Source of the DNA: Eucalyptus grandis
Taxonomy: Eukaryota > Streptophyta > Magnoliopsida > Myrtales > Myrtaceae
Direction of reading: 5' to 3'
DNA: 64,000 nucleotides
NCBI RefSeq assembly: GCF_016545825.1
Contig: NC_052619.1
Location: 64,366,115-64,430,114 of the forward strand
Shown here: positions 35,029-48,240 of the stretch, one piece after another
How the letters are laid out: each line of letters opens with the position of its first letter
Position numbering within the stretch: the first letter of the stretch is position 1
Position numbers and translations under genes: made by a program
Notes under the pieces: model-generated
Told to the model about the DNA's origin: nothing
Databases searched by the model: none
Seen by the model: the letters and a program-made list of their open reading frames with translations, nothing else

Positions 35029-38000
35029 TTACTTTGCGTAACCATTTCTTCGTCTCCCGTCGACCGTCGTGGACTGCCGAGCTTTGTGCGGCGGCGGACT
35101 GGTTCCGCGGGGCAGTTTCCTCGACGGCGAAGGAGCTAACGTGGGAATCAAACTCCTGTTTGAGAAAGAGAGAGATCATAGTTACTTCTGCTGCGAACTT
35201 GTCCCCGAATCTTAAGACGCGAAATATATATGACTGGTAGTACTTTCCTCAATCTATAAGAAGGAATGTTGATCCAGTATCAAGAACATTACCTTGTCTC
35301 CGGGCTCTTTGCTGACTTGGGCTGAGGTTTCTTGGCCCTTGACGCCAAGCCATTCTTGGCAACTTTAGAAGCGCTGTATTGCCAGAGCAAATCTGGTTCA
35401 GAGGAGTCGCTCGTCGCAGCCTCCAGGTCGTCGGAGTCGTTATCGTTGCATCGATCCCTCTGCGCATCGCAATCTTGGTTGTTCCTGATTTTGTTCTGTG
35501 GAAGACTGTTTCGAGACAGCAATGACGGATCCGAATGGTGTCTCTGAAAAAACATGCGAGGCAAGTCCCCGTTTTCGGCCTCCCAATTAACCAGCGGATG
35601 TTCCTCCCTGCTCAGGCCATCGTGCTTTTTAACCATCACCTTATCAACCCACTCCCCTGAAACTAATTCTTTCTCATCATCCTTCCCATTTAGTCCGGGA
35701 CTGGTAACCGGCGGCCAGGGTGGTGAGTTTGCTAGCATCTCCTGAAGATCTGAGTTCTGTCTTTTCTGCTTGGATATGGATTTGTTCTGGACCTGCAGAC
35801 ATCAAATCATCCCAATATGATTCTAAGGAATGAAAGTCATATTATCAAAGAAGATAATAAGTTTATTTTGACAAGAAGAACCCACCAGGAGACTCCACAG
35901 CCTATTTTGTCCCTATTTATGTATGATACTCTATTACCAGTTCTCTTCTATATCATGTCATTCAGCCTTTCCTGATATAGAAGAGAAAATTCAAATCTTT
36001 TCGTTCCAGTTCCAGGAGACGTAGTCAAATGGAACCCCAAAATAACTATTGCCAGGAAAACACTCTTCAGTAAACTTCAACAAATTCATGAAATTATACG
36101 AGGACACGTATGTTATGGGGCTGTATGCATGCCTATCTACAGTTTCTGATCCGTAGCTAAATTACTTCCTAATGTCTTGTCATACCACGGTTGGAGCATA
36201 TAGAGATAACACTTATTAATACTGGTTCCGTAGTCAATAAGGGAAAGTAAAGTTGGATCTACATGCTGACAGAGTTAGGAAACTTTTTGTATGTGTTGAT
36301 ATTCTTGATTCGAATGTCCATACCTCTATGTTTCCAACATCCTCCATTGGTTGTCTATGACTAATTGCCACTTGTCCTGGACCCTCCCAACTAAGTTGCA
36401 TAGAAAGTGTCGATTGTACTTCAAATCTTTCTGGACTGCAGGACCGGGAACGATGAAGCTGCTCTCTATCTCCCTCCTTCTTTGCAAGAGCAGCTTTAAG
36501 GCTAGCTATCTGCATCCAAAGACATTGGATATTAGATTCAATTTTTCTGATAATCAAGCCTAAGATTCTCAGCAAGAGAGAACTTTTGAGATTCATTTTG
36601 CAAAATTAAGCAAGGTAGTTATTGATGCAAAGGGCAAAGAAAATATCAACATCCGGTTGCATACTTAATTTTTAAGAGAGTAGACAAGATCTTTTTTCAC
36701 TTAATCTATCAAGTAACACTTGAAGTCTGCTTGGAAAAAAGAAGAAGAAGAACCTGCTCTTTTAGCTCTTTCACATCTGCACTATCTTTATTAACTCGAG
36801 CTGCACCAAGTTCAACAGTAGACACCCTTTCAGCAAATTTAAGTGTACTGATGCTTTCTCCTATAGCATCAGGCTCTGGACTTATGTGCACAAACATGAG
36901 TGTCTTGGCTTGCCCTCCTGTTAAACATGAGGTCCAACAACTTAATTGGAATGTTAAAAGACAAAGAACATCTTCATCATCGAAGAAACAGAGTAACTCT
37001 TACCAAGTGAATCTTGGAGCAATTGTGTCAGCTTACTGTTCCTGTAAGGAACATGTGAGTTCTTCTGAGCAAGGGCAGAAATCACATCTCCTAATGCAGA
37101 AAGAGATTTGTTAATGTGTTGAGCCTCCTTCAGTCTGTCCCCTGTCACCTCAGATTTGTCCACTCTTTCGCTTCCCGCCAGGTCAACCAGATGCATGCAA
37201 CCACGGAGAATGGTTCCAGAAGCTAGCACTTTTCCTAGGACGTGAACAGTCAGGCAGCTGTCAAATAATAAGAAAAAAGTTAACCACCATGATTTCAGAA
37301 CACAATCAAAATCTGGAATTATCAAACTGTACATAAGACATAGAGGATGTGATTTGTCTTCACTTGAATACTGTTGAGCAACATAATATCGTAGACTATA
37401 TTTCCAATGACTTTACACTTTCTTAACAATCGCCTGGAGGAAGTAATAGCGATGTTCAATGAAAATATCATATACCTATGTGAACGGCTGCTGCGGTCAT
37501 TGAGGGCAGTTGCACCGGTTGCACGATTACAATTACCGAGGTTCATCAAGTTCAGGACATCCGAAGATGATGACACAGGCACGAGGTTTGCATCAGGTAC
37601 ATTTATTCCATTTTGACTGCTGTTACGTATATCTACTCTTTTGTTCTGACCATCAGTCACAAGGAGATCCCTGACTTGCTCATTATATATCTCGATCATC
37701 TGAACAGATACCTCATATAAAATGGTATTCTTTCTCTGCTCAGAGAGGAAGAATAGATCACTTAATGCTCTGAAGTTTACACCCATGCTTTCCTCTGTTA
37801 GCTCTTTTGGCCCAGTCTGGAGAGAGAAAAAAATTGATTGGGGGTCTGTTAATCAAAATTGGGTACTTACTGAACCTAAACTGAAACTGTTTTTCTGACA
37901 TGAAAAGGTAAAAGACGAATATCTTACCATGGTATATGTTTTTCCAGATCCAGTTTGGCCATAAGCAAATATGCAGACATTGTAACCATCAAGGACAGAC

Positions 38001-41000
38001 CGAATGAGGGGCCGAGTGTCTGAGAATACTTCCTCTGCAAAGAAGCCAACAAACTTGAGTGAGAACATTTGCAGAGAAACCCAGAATACCCTTGATAAAA
38101 GTGTGTGCACCAACTAACCTTGGGTTGCTGAAGGACCAAATACTTTGTTGAATGTAAATGACTTCCTGGCCTCCTTTCCATATTTAGATAAGGTATTCAC
38201 TGTAATATTTCCATCCTCTAGGCGGTCCACAGTGCTTAGACGATTTGCTTGCCCAGGTAAAAATGGTCTCACGCGACAATATACTCTAATGTTTCCTACT
38301 CAAACACACAAGGAACCATTAGACTGTAGATAGAAAGTCAGCGCATGAGACGTCCGGTACTTTTACTTCAAGTTGACAATGAAACCTGGGGAACAATACC
38401 TTTCAAGTCTTGCACCTGATTATACAACCTTCGATTTTCCTCAAGAACCTTTTGGTATCTAGAAGCAGCTTGAGCTAGACTATGTAGGTATTTACCTATT
38501 CATGAGATTATCAGCAAGAAAGATCAGAAAATTTGGTAAAAGCGCTGGAAACAAGTGTGAACTCAGTTAGTTTACCAAGATTGGCAAGCTCCTCCATATG
38601 CTTCATTTGTAAAGACTGCATTCCTTCTTTCGTTGTACATACAGTTAGCTTCAGCTCCTGCAAATAGCAATAGAGTACCATAAAGTAACCTCTTGTAGGC
38701 ATTTGAAAATTTTCTTAATTAGATGATTGCACTGAAGATACCTGAATATCTTTCTGTTGCTGTTCAACTTGCTGCTGTTTTTTCAAGAGTCGACCTTCTG
38801 ATGAGGCTGATGCCTCATCATCAATCGACTTTTGACTGTGTTGTTCCTCGGATTGAGTGTGTGTTGCGGTTTGCTCCTCAATCTAATTGATATATCAATC
38901 TCAAACATTGTCAGATAAAAATGAACCATTTCAATGTATGCATGCTCATCATGCAACTTCAACAGTTGCAAACCTGTAAATTACAATGTCAAATCGATCA
39001 GAATACCTTTGTGTCCTCGGCTCCACTTGTAGAAAGAGAATTACCGCAGCAGGTTACTTCCACATCTCTTGATTCAGTTTTCATCTGATTAGAAGAGAAA
39101 TAAAATAAAGATGATTTACAGAGAAATTCGACTGATAAATACAGAAACAGCGCCACCAGCACCATTGGTCCCTCAAAGACAAGGGAACAATAGCCCGGGA
39201 TTGCTTAGTGGGGGAAATAAGAGCCCCTGTTTGATTTAGATTTGTTACAGGTGCACGAGCATTTATCACAGTGTAACTCTGCCAGTTCAGGTAGAACACA
39301 TTCAAAAAATGGAAAAGAACTCTATCCGAATCAATTATCTGTGCTTGTAGATGTAGCACATTGCAGAGAAATAATAGCAACTCACCATTTCATTTTGACT
39401 TGCTAAACGACGTTCAAACTCCTCCATGACTTTACTCAATAAAGATTCCACAACCTGTTAAAAGAAGGAAAATTGAAATTTTGGCTTAATGTGCGCTCTT
39501 GCATAGGAGATGATAATAGGAACACTGAAGTGGAGCCTGATGGAAAAGATCAAAAGGAGGGAAAGAAGATTTGCAAACTAAGCTGTCCTGTCATGGCTGC
39601 AACCTAAATTTATTAAAAGTACCATGTCTGCATCAGTTATATCGTGTAAGGGCTCTCACCATTGGAATGTCTTCTTGTTTCTTGTCTGAAAGAACTTGTC
39701 GTACCAACATGCTCAGAGAACGAGACGATCCCTGCAAAATAGAGCACGGAAAAACATCAATGGCCTATTCTTAGCTTTACAACAAGTGTAACCAAGATTG
39801 ATGAGAACAGGGAAGCTCACTAACTGCAACATTGAGGTCCTGACAAATATCACCATGTTCACTAAAAAAGCCATCTAGAGACTTGTCGCTAGCGGAGGAG
39901 GTCCTCGAGAAGACATTCATGAATGACTCTGAGTTCTTCCGCATGAATTGTTTACTAGACGTAACGGGTTTAGCTCCCGCAAGTTTCCATGATCCGACTC
40001 CACCTCCTTGTTTCCATTCACTATAAGCTTTTAGCGCCAGGACGCAGTTCACAATCCGAGCCGATTTTCCCCCCTGAACGATTTTTATGCAGCGCGAAAG
40101 GAAAAAGTCTTGATTCAGATATCGAATCATTCAGAAATCAAGCTAATTTCATCAGGCATCTGCAATCGAATGAACGAAACCGAATCGCTCGCCACAAAGG
40201 CCACCGGAGCTTCAGTTTAAAGATAGGTAAGAACGGGAATCACTCTCCAGTGAAACCTACCTGCTCTAAGTCAGAGGCTTCGAAGGTGGGAAGCCCCAAT
40301 TCCTCCGCAACCACAAGAAAATTCCTCACATTCTCGAAATACTGATAAGCTGAAAGTGCTGCTCCATCGGGAATGATAACAGAGTCGGACGGGGCTTCGA
40401 CTACCTAATAGCCAGAAGGGTTACACAAGGTCATGAAACCCGAAAAGGTTGCGCACGCGACTGCGCCTACGGTAGAAAGAAAAATGCAGCAGCATACTTT
40501 TGGTATAGCCCCAGGTTGCACTTTGTTCAGAACGTTGCAAAGAATTATGCCGCTGCGCAATCCGAGCCTGAACTCTTCTTCAGAAGGGTGAGCGGGCAGA
40601 TCTTTGCCACCAACCACGCCGACAGTCTTCCTCAACCATCCAGCCGCGTCATACCTTCTCGAGGCTGCGCAGCAATGCCAGGGTGTCATATTCAAGATTT
40701 TGCAAAGTTCCAACTTTCCAAGAAAAACTTCAAACAGACAAATTCGTAAAGCTCGTCTAAGGGAAACCCGTCTCATGCAATAACAAGAAAAGCGCCTGAG
40801 CAGGACGAATATCAAGTAATTCATACAACACACGCGGAACCTCCATTAACATGAGGAAGAGATCGAGATTTTTTCTTTCTTGGTTTGCCCAAAAGAGTTC
40901 AAGATCGACCGGTCAGGGCAAAAAGCCCGCTAAGATTATCGAAATTCTCAATGCCTGATCAACCAACTACGCAAACCCGGAAACCATCGGGTCCTAAAGA

Positions 41001-41180
41001 TCGCGAAAACCAGCAACGCGAAACAAGAAAAACGCAATGGCCAAGAAAAGATCCCATACAAGCTTCCTCCTCTTTCCGCGAGGCCAGGTTGCGGTCGCAA
41101 AACCGCGTCCGGTGCTGCTGAAGGACGTCCTCCACCACGGACTCCACGGAGAACGTCGCCGCCACCTGCTCCGTCGACAT
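35029..41180 (-). CDS. Kinesin-14 with N-terminal calponin-homology domain (KCH type)
   Basis: Minus-end-directed microtubule motor that can also bind actin through its CH domain. Eighteen exons on the minus strand: 41060-41180, 40498-40664, 40261-40404, 39825-40073, 39660-39731, 39386-39454, 39007-39084, 38742-38882, 38576-38657, 38400-38495, 38119-38295, 37928-38034, 37476-37816, 37004-37257, 36754-36917, 36324-36509, 35293-35792 and 35029-35155. All are GT-AG and phases give 1024 residues, within the usual range. The CH domain covers about residues 40-165 ([26 protein letters not shown]). A coiled coil is at about 250-400. The motor covers about 407-735, with neck [13 protein letters not shown]-loop GQTGSGKT (~490), switch I NDRSSRSH (~610), switch II DLAGSE (~640) and YRNSKLT. 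The internal motor after a coiled coil and the neck sequence place it in kinesin-14. The tail is basic and Ser/Pro-rich. A downstream ATG at 41180 is preferred to 41210 because it fits the family start. Confidence 0.93.
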
Positions 41181-41543
41181 CCCTTTCGCGTCCAAAAAAC
41201 GAGGAGGCAATGCAGAACGAATGAATTCCTATCTCGGGAATTCGAGGACCGAGCTCCGGAGCTTCACGGACGAACCAAACTTCCAAAAGGAAAAAGAAAA
41301 CAGGGGAGGGGGCGGGGCGTATATAATTGAACAGGGGATTTCGATCGGAGAGTTTCCAAAGTCCTCGGAGGAGGAGGATCAGGGGATCTTGGGAAAAGGA
41401 GGGCGCGACGGAAAAGGTGGGGGGGAAGGAGAAAGAGCGGGGAGGAGAGAAAATGCGCGTTGATTTTCTCGGGACTTCGCTCTCTCACTTTTCCCTCTGT
41501 TTCTCTCTGCTTTTTCTCGCTTCGCTTTCCCTCTCTTTCAACA

Positions 41544-41583
<40 letters not shown>

Positions 41584-41640
41584 TTCTAAATATTGGCTGT
41601 CGAAGAGGAAGAAGGCACGCCGCACCAAACCTGGTTCCGA
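41181..41640 (-). other. Kinesin-14 leader and promoter with CT microsatellite
   Basis: Upstream of the kinesin ATG on the minus strand the DNA is GC-moderate and purine-rich. A CT run lies at 41549-41577 (GA on the gene strand). Transcription start is not defined. Confidence 0.4.
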
Positions 41641-43340
41641 GCCTCTCGGCAGACAGGCAGCTTTGACGGTTTATAAGAGCATTTCGGTAATTTTACCCTC
41701 TCTCTCTTTTTTTAGTTTTTGGCCTTCAAACATTTCCCAGAAATAATATATCTACAAAAGCAGTTTCGAAAATCAAAAGTTGCTTGACCGCAGTACGCCG
41801 GAGAATATATATTTGTTTGAATTTCGAATATAATAAGGGGAATGGTTTGAATTCCTAGAAAGCTACATGGCACGATCCATTGGCTGGACGTTAATGGTGA
41901 TGGTTCGAGTTACCGATTGCTCGGTACTAGATCGATGATGTTCTTGCGTCGTGATTACCATGAGAGCGACAATTCATCTTGCGTGAAGATGCAAGGGATG
42001 ATTTTTGTAAGAATTTATTATAGAATTGTGTGACCGGAAAAAAGTTTGGGAATGACAAGAGAATATGATAAATGTTAGAAAGTCTACGAATATATGTACC
42101 GATTATTGTACGATTTGAATCTCACATTCATAACTCTCAAGCGCCATCGAGTCTAATCAACGTAGAACCTCTCTGTCGAATGAGAGTAAGTTGTTTTTCT
42201 ATGAAGCAAGTCAGTACATTGCTTCTATGTACCCATCTATGATGAGATGGATGTTGACTACAGTTAGTTAAATGATTTGAAAGTTATGATTCATATCACG
42301 CTCCTCCCTAGCATCCCTCGTTGTCGTACTTTCAAAATGGTATCGAATCTTGAGATTGACTATAATTATCTAGCAATGACTAAACGTTTCAATCTTGTCG
42401 TCTTACATCATACATACTCAATAACATGAATTACTCGCACCGATTTCATTATATCATCGATTAAGTTGTACAGATTTATGAGGTGGACCAAACTTTTTCA
42501 TATTAAATAACCCAATGTTCAAAAACATTGCCTGCACGTTACATCTAAATCCAATGCTAAGTTAGATGGTGGATTGGGCTTAATTATTTCCTGCTCAGTG
42601 CTTATGCCTAACCCTTTGCTTAGAATAGAAGGGTTTAGCATGTGATAATGATTAGTGGGAACTCCCCATCCCAGAATCACCCCGAGAAGTTTAGAGAAAA
42701 AGAGCTCAGAAACCCTCCAACATAGGTCACTGACAATGTTATGTGACCCACAATTTACCTTAGAAAAAACCAACCTGAAATTGGGCTTCTTTTTCGTTTT
42801 TCTTTTTCTTGGGCAAGGTAGTTCTTCTGTTAGTAGGAAGATTGTCATTTTCTGTCACCAATACCTGGCTACTATATGTTAACCACCCCCTTTCATTTTG
42901 GGTAGGATGTAATTGGAATGAATAGGATTGCAAGCTTTGAGGAGAATACTGTCCAGGTGGTTTTCAAGTTTGGTTCATCTTATATATTTATATAGATATA
43001 TGGAGAAGTTCATGAGTACATGATCTATGCACCATCCTTCATGATGTACCCCACTACAAGAGAACTTTGTTTAAGGAGAAAGCAAGTGCTCATGGGATCT
43101 TGGGTGCCAAATAATTTAACTCAAAAAAGTATAAGTTGGGTTCAACTTTAATGAAATTGGACCAGTTCTTCAGTCACCCATAAAGATTCCTATAAGTAAT
43201 TTAAAAGGGTATTGAAAACAATCTCGGAAACCCCACGTCGCAACATATATCATACTAAGCTCTATAATGATGTATAGAACCTCGAGTCTCAATTCCATCA
43301 TTGCAAGTCACATAATTAGACGAGTTCGCACGAAAGCAAC
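41640..43340. other. Intergenic, no gene seen
   Basis: AT-rich sequence with only short ORFs that match no family I know. No RNA gene or repeat array was recognised. Confidence 0.5.
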
Positions 43341-43344
43341 TTCC

Positions 43345-43745
43345 GCACGCCCTCGTGGAATTTTATACATACAACCACATCTCAAACTCATTTTTTTCCT
43401 AAAATTTTCAAGATATTGCGATACCGCGGACAACAATATTATGAAACCTTAGCAACTGTCTCCACACTGTCATTTTCCTTATATACTACTCACCCGTGAT
43501 CGCATATTTTCCTTATATACTACTCACTTGCGATACTATGAAACCTTATCGCCTCATGGAATTTTATGCATATAATCACACATCAATCTCATTTATTTCC
43601 TAAATTAATCAAGATATTGCGACACCGCGTACATCGATACTATGAAACCTCAACACTTGTCTCCACACCATCATTTTCCTTATATGCTACTCACCCGCAA
43701 TCACACATCTCTCCACCCTCGACTAATCCATACATTCATAATGAT
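43345..43745. repeat. Two-copy tandem repeat of about 200 bp
   Basis: GCCCTCGTGGAATTTTATAC near 43349 and CGCCTCATGGAATTTTATGC near 43550 start matching units that share AAGATATTGCGA, TATGAAACCT, TGTCTCCACAC and TTTTCCTTATATRCTACTCACC in the same order. A smaller internal repeat of TTTTCCTTATATACTACTCAC occurs at about 43472 and 43510. Confidence 0.7.
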
Positions 43746-46700
43746 ATGACTATACGGGTTAGACGTCAGATGGGCGGCGTCGCTTAATACAACTCGTGTA
43801 TTTCGTTGCTCATCCAAGCTCCGTTGAGAAAAAATTATTTTTTACAAGTATTTTGAATTTCTCTGGATTGATTGCCAAGCAGCAATTTTCCACATCTCTT
43901 CTGTCTAATTAACTCAAGTGCTAAGTTCGGTAAATCCTACGCGTCGTGTAAGCAAAATATAGAAAGAGGAGCTCCGTTTTTTATTCAAGCGGCCGTTCCC
44001 TCCAACAGATATTTAAATCCACGGTTCGGATACGAACCTAAGGCAGGTTCGGCGACGAGTATGTTGCATATATTATAATTATAATGTAATATACATATAT
44101 ATATATATATATAAATGTTTTCGTTTACTTTCAACGTGCACGTATTATGTGGCGCCAAAAATAAAAAAAGACCAATTAATAATAGCGGGGCCCACACGGG
44201 GGGAGCGTCCGGAGGCGGGGCCCACCATTCCCGCCTCGCCCGTGATTGAAAGTCCGCCGGCCCAAGCCCAACTTCACGCGGGTGGGCTCCACGGGCCCAC
44301 CCCGTGACTCGCCATAACATGTAAAATAGGAAGAAAAGAAGAGGAGCAAAGGCTAGCACCCCCCCCCCGAAAAAAAAAAAAGATAGAAAATATGGAATTT
44401 TTTTCGCCGGAGAATTTTGGAATTCTTTTTCATATTATTATTGAAGAGAACTCTCAGAGGTACTGATTCCTGGATTTTCTCCTTTTTTTTTATAAGTTGA
44501 TTTAGGTGGACAGGTCAATACTCAATAGTAGACAAAAATCAATATTTTTTCTATTAATACTTGATGGTGACAATATCTATTTCAAATTTGAAATGCAACA
44601 TCTTTGCTAGGCTTCTCTATTCAAGACCCTGCCAAAGAAGTATGGAACGCATGACCTTCTCGAATATCCACCTGATTCAAAAAAATGTGTGCATATATTT
44701 ATATATATAATTTATCTAAATTTGAAATAGCACAATTAGAGTACTCTCCTCAATTTTGTTAAAAGAGAGAAAAAAGAAAAGGGTATTTCATATGAGTCTT
44801 TTCTAGAGAGCCATGCCTAGGAGTTCTGGGACAAGGCATGTGTGGCACCAACCCAAAACTCAATTTTTCTAGGGTTGCTTTGGTGCAAGATGGGAGCCAT
44901 TTCCAAACTGAGTAAGTTAATTGTCTAAAGTGGGCGGGACACCCTTTTCGGATTTGGAGTGCTATTGTCTAAATACCGAGGAGCAACAACCTTATCTTAA
45001 TTAAGTGATATTTGTCTAAATTCCAATAATTTCCCCCCACCCCACCCTTTTTTTTATACATGTGGATAAAGATGGGAGGCTTTGCGTTAAAGTTAAAGTC
45101 TTGTTAGGTGGGGATTAGGACTTGTTTGTATAAAGGAGGGAGGGAGGGAAGGGACTTGAGGCTTGTATTTTCAACAAGTGGCTTGATGGCAAGAAGAGCT
45201 CAAGCCAAGTCACATGATCGTATGATTTCTGAGTCGGTCCAAAGTCCTATCTATGCTAAATCTTTCATTTACATAATGCATGGAAAAGACCCTAAAGTTC
45301 CGGATTGGGGTCTGCTGAGGGAATAAAAAGAAAGAAGAGAGAGTGGAGGAGACAAAGTCAATGTGCTGGCCTTGCTGCTTTCAACCCAGTTCCTCTCTCT
45401 CTCTCTCTTTTCTTTTTCTGGGGGATGTATCTATAATTGAAAAATAGAGAGAAAGAGGGAAAAGAGAGAAACCAGATCTAATTGCTGTTATCAATAGGAT
45501 GTTGGTGTAGCTTCCGCCCAATGGATATGCAAAGGCCTCGATGTGTTCATGGAGAGAAAGAGCTCAATCACGACCTTTTTGCTAGACCTTGTATGGTGCT
45601 TCTTTCAAGCGTCGCAACGTTAAGAAGATTATGATTAAGTACACAGATGAGTGTGGCTTAAGAGGAGGCAAAATCAGTTTTTTTAAAAGAGAGATCAATG
45701 TGCACCTTGGTTTAATTGAAAAGCTTCATTTTTTGGATGCATGAATGTGTCATCGGATCAATTGGAAAAGCTTCATTTTGGACCACAATGTTTTTTGATG
45801 ACACCTCCTTTTTTGACATCCACAATCTCCAATGTCTTGTGAAGTACAAAAGCCCCTGTGCCTTTGTGACATCAAGGATGCGACGAGGCTAGGCACATAA
45901 GACGATGACAAAGCTAGATCGGCAGTTAAGATGGAGAAAATTTTTGGGGTTAAACCAGTAATCTCGATAAAACGACGCAAAGCCAATAAAGCACCCCCAA
46001 TCTTAGGGTAGCAAGATCAAAAATCTTTGAGATTCCCTTGTTTGCTTTGATTTGCAAAGCAAATCATGGAATTAAGGTCCAATCTACTTTAACTTTGCAC
46101 ACCAAACTCCACGTTGAGAAAAAGGGAAAATTACCAAATTAAGTGATGCGCGAGAGAGGGAGCAAGAACATGATCACCCTTTAGGCCAAAAGTGCTGATT
46201 GCACTCATGCTAAAATTAAAATAAGCAGAGGATGGCCCCATGGTAAGGCAAGGGGGGCTAAATCAGTCCTTCTCCATGCAAGGAATAAGTTGGATAGGCA
46301 CATGACTTGCAATAAGCACTTGAAGTCACTGAAAATTAGACAGCTCAACTGATCTCTTGCTGGCCTTTTAGGCAGAAAAAAGAAGATTGATGAGCTGATT
46401 CTAGAACTAAAAAAGTGCTCCAAGACTCAGGAAAAAAAAAAAGAAAAAAGAAAAAGAGGACAATTATGCATATGGGCTCGTGCACATTGAACCCACATTG
46501 GTGCTTTGGATGAAGATGAAGATAATGTAGGATAGGAGAGAGCAAGAAAAGAAGGGGCAAAGGAGTTGTTTAAGAAAAGCTTATGGTATTGAATATATGG
46601 TTGAAGGGTTTCAACTCCAAAGCCTTTGAGGAACGCACTGTACAGGTAGTACACGTATAGAACAATGGTCCTCGAGATGAAGAAGTAAGATGAGCAGAGC

Positions 46701-47400
46701 CAATTCATTTTCTTTCTAGTACTCCTTGTGATCATTTTAGATCAAAAGGAAAGAGGAAAGAAAGGTCAGATGGCCATGACAATCTCGATCCATCAGTCGA
46801 ATTCTTAATGATGGGTCTCGATCTTGGGGGTGGTAAGTCGATGATCCTGGTTTACTTTTGGAGTTGAGGAAACCCGAATCCTATAGATAAATCTTAATGC
46901 CTGGTCCAGTCCAAAGTCCTACATGTGCCATGCACCTTGTAATAAGCATAAAGAAATCCAGAAATTTTGGAGCCACAACTTTACTGACTAAATTAGTTGG
47001 AGTTATATTATATGCGAAGGAGTCTTGAGGTTGCTTCGGTGATGTTTTCTGCGGTTGGGGCTTTGTGATTTGCTGCACAAGTCTCCCCAACCTCCATCCT
47101 ATTGAAAGTGCCCTCCTAACCTATTCCTAAGAAAACTATTCCGATCTAACCTTTGGGACGATGTTATTGGCCTAAAATGGAATGCAAGTTACATTTTCGA
47201 TTCCAGTTCTTATGTTGGGTGCATGTCGTTGATCTTTTCTTATGCAAATTTAATGGCAAACTGTCTTAATATCATATTATAAAACAGAGTTAAATGAAAA
47301 CATTTAATGTTAATGTTTTTCTATTAATGTTCTAATTTATTTTCTATGCTTTGAGTCCAAAATTTAGGCAAAATATAAGCGGATGGAGGAACAGAAGCGT
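43745..47400. other. Gene-poor stretch
   Basis: No coding gene is supportable. It contains an AT dinucleotide run (44093-44113), a GC-rich patch (44185-44320), a CT tract (45393-45407) and a local repeat in which an AAAAGCTTCATTTT segment recurs at about 45718 and 45763. Repeated TCCAAAGTCCTA words at about 45239 and 46910 may be remnants of an older duplication. Confidence 0.45.
44093..44113. repeat. AT dinucleotide microsatellite
   Basis: An uninterrupted ATATAT run of about 20 bases. Confidence 0.9.
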
Positions 47401-47405
47401 GACCC

Positions 47406-47407
<2 letters not shown>

Positions 47408-47448
<41 letters not shown>
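47408..47448. repeat. CT dinucleotide microsatellite
   Basis: About 20 uninterrupted CT units. This is the longest such run in the window, along with those at 16967-17003, 22962-22998 and 25595-25633. Confidence 0.95.
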
Positions 47449-47452
<4 letters not shown>

Positions 47453-47535
47453 TTCGGAATTATTGTCATCCAGTCATATGGGAAAAAGAGAAGGAACCCC
47501 TCAAGCCCAGGTCTCAATCCATAAGGGGCCTGTGG

Positions 47536-47775
47536 CTCGATCCATGTCCTGCAGGTTCAAACTCGAAAAACGCTCCTGTGGGTCGGGGCAGTCCGGCCCA
47601 ACCCGGCCCAACCTGATGAGGGCCCAACAAACACTTGGAGGATGGCATCGGCAGGCTCCGGGCCCGACCCATGTCCCGTCGGTCCAAACTTAAAACCACT
47701 CCCCCAGGACGGGCAATTTGGCCCAGCCCGACGAGGGCCCTCCGAACGCTTGGAGGACGGCACAGGTAGGCTTGG
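47536..47775. repeat. GC-rich two-copy tandem repeat of about 120 bp
   Basis: CGATCCATGTCCTGCAGG at about 47538 and CGACCCATGTCCCGTCGG at about 47665 open two diverged units. Each contains TTCAAACT/TCCAAACT, GGCCCAACC/GGCCCAGCC, GAGGGCCC and CTTGGAGGAYGGCA. The GC content is very unlike the surroundings, suggesting transposon-derived DNA. Confidence 0.6.
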
Positions 47776-48240
47776 GCGATGACCTCCCGGGCACAAACCC
47801 GGGGTTCGACCCGATGCACCCGCCAATCATCTACAGCACCATGTAGGTCAACAACGAGTGGCCTCGCGACACTTGCTAAACGAGCGAATAGACCAGGTAG
47901 ATAGCTCGAAATTGGGCCTCAGAAATTCTCTGAAATTTCTTGGGCCATGAGGAAGCCGGGAGATTCGTGGCAGGGAAGAGCCCAAACACTAGTCGCGTGC
48001 CTTGATGAAGGTGGGTGGGTGGGCGGGCGGCTTGGTTGGCCAAACTTGAATTGTCTTCGCCCTCAAGGTTTCGACAGCTAATTCGCGTCTATCACGAGCT
48101 TGACAACGAAGCAGAGGATCTTCTACGACATCGTGTCCTTCGCCGCTATCCTTTGGTTCCTTGTGCACGACGTAGAAACAACAAAAACTTCCTTGTTCGG
48201 TCGTGCACCTACTAGGGTAAGGTAAATACCACTTATTTCA
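47775..48240. other. GC-moderate intergenic DNA
   Basis: Continues the GC-rich character of the adjacent repeat, with a GGTTCGACCC word near 47810. No tRNA fold or gene could be supported. Confidence 0.4.

Noticed and set aside
39241..39290. Possible extra 30-nt kinesin exon ([10 protein letters not shown])
   Set aside because: It has acceptor and donor signals, but joining 39386 directly to 39084 gives the family-typical ASQNEM-MKTES sequence.
44900..47100. Possible microRNA or long noncoding RNA locus
   Set aside because: No known plant miRNA sequence or convincing long foldback was seen; a small GGCTTGA/TCAAGCC hairpin near 45180-45215 is too short.
47780..47830. tRNA-like GGTTCGACCC word
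   Set aside because: No matching acceptor stem, anticodon arm or A-box could be found, so neither a tRNA nor a second SINE is supported.
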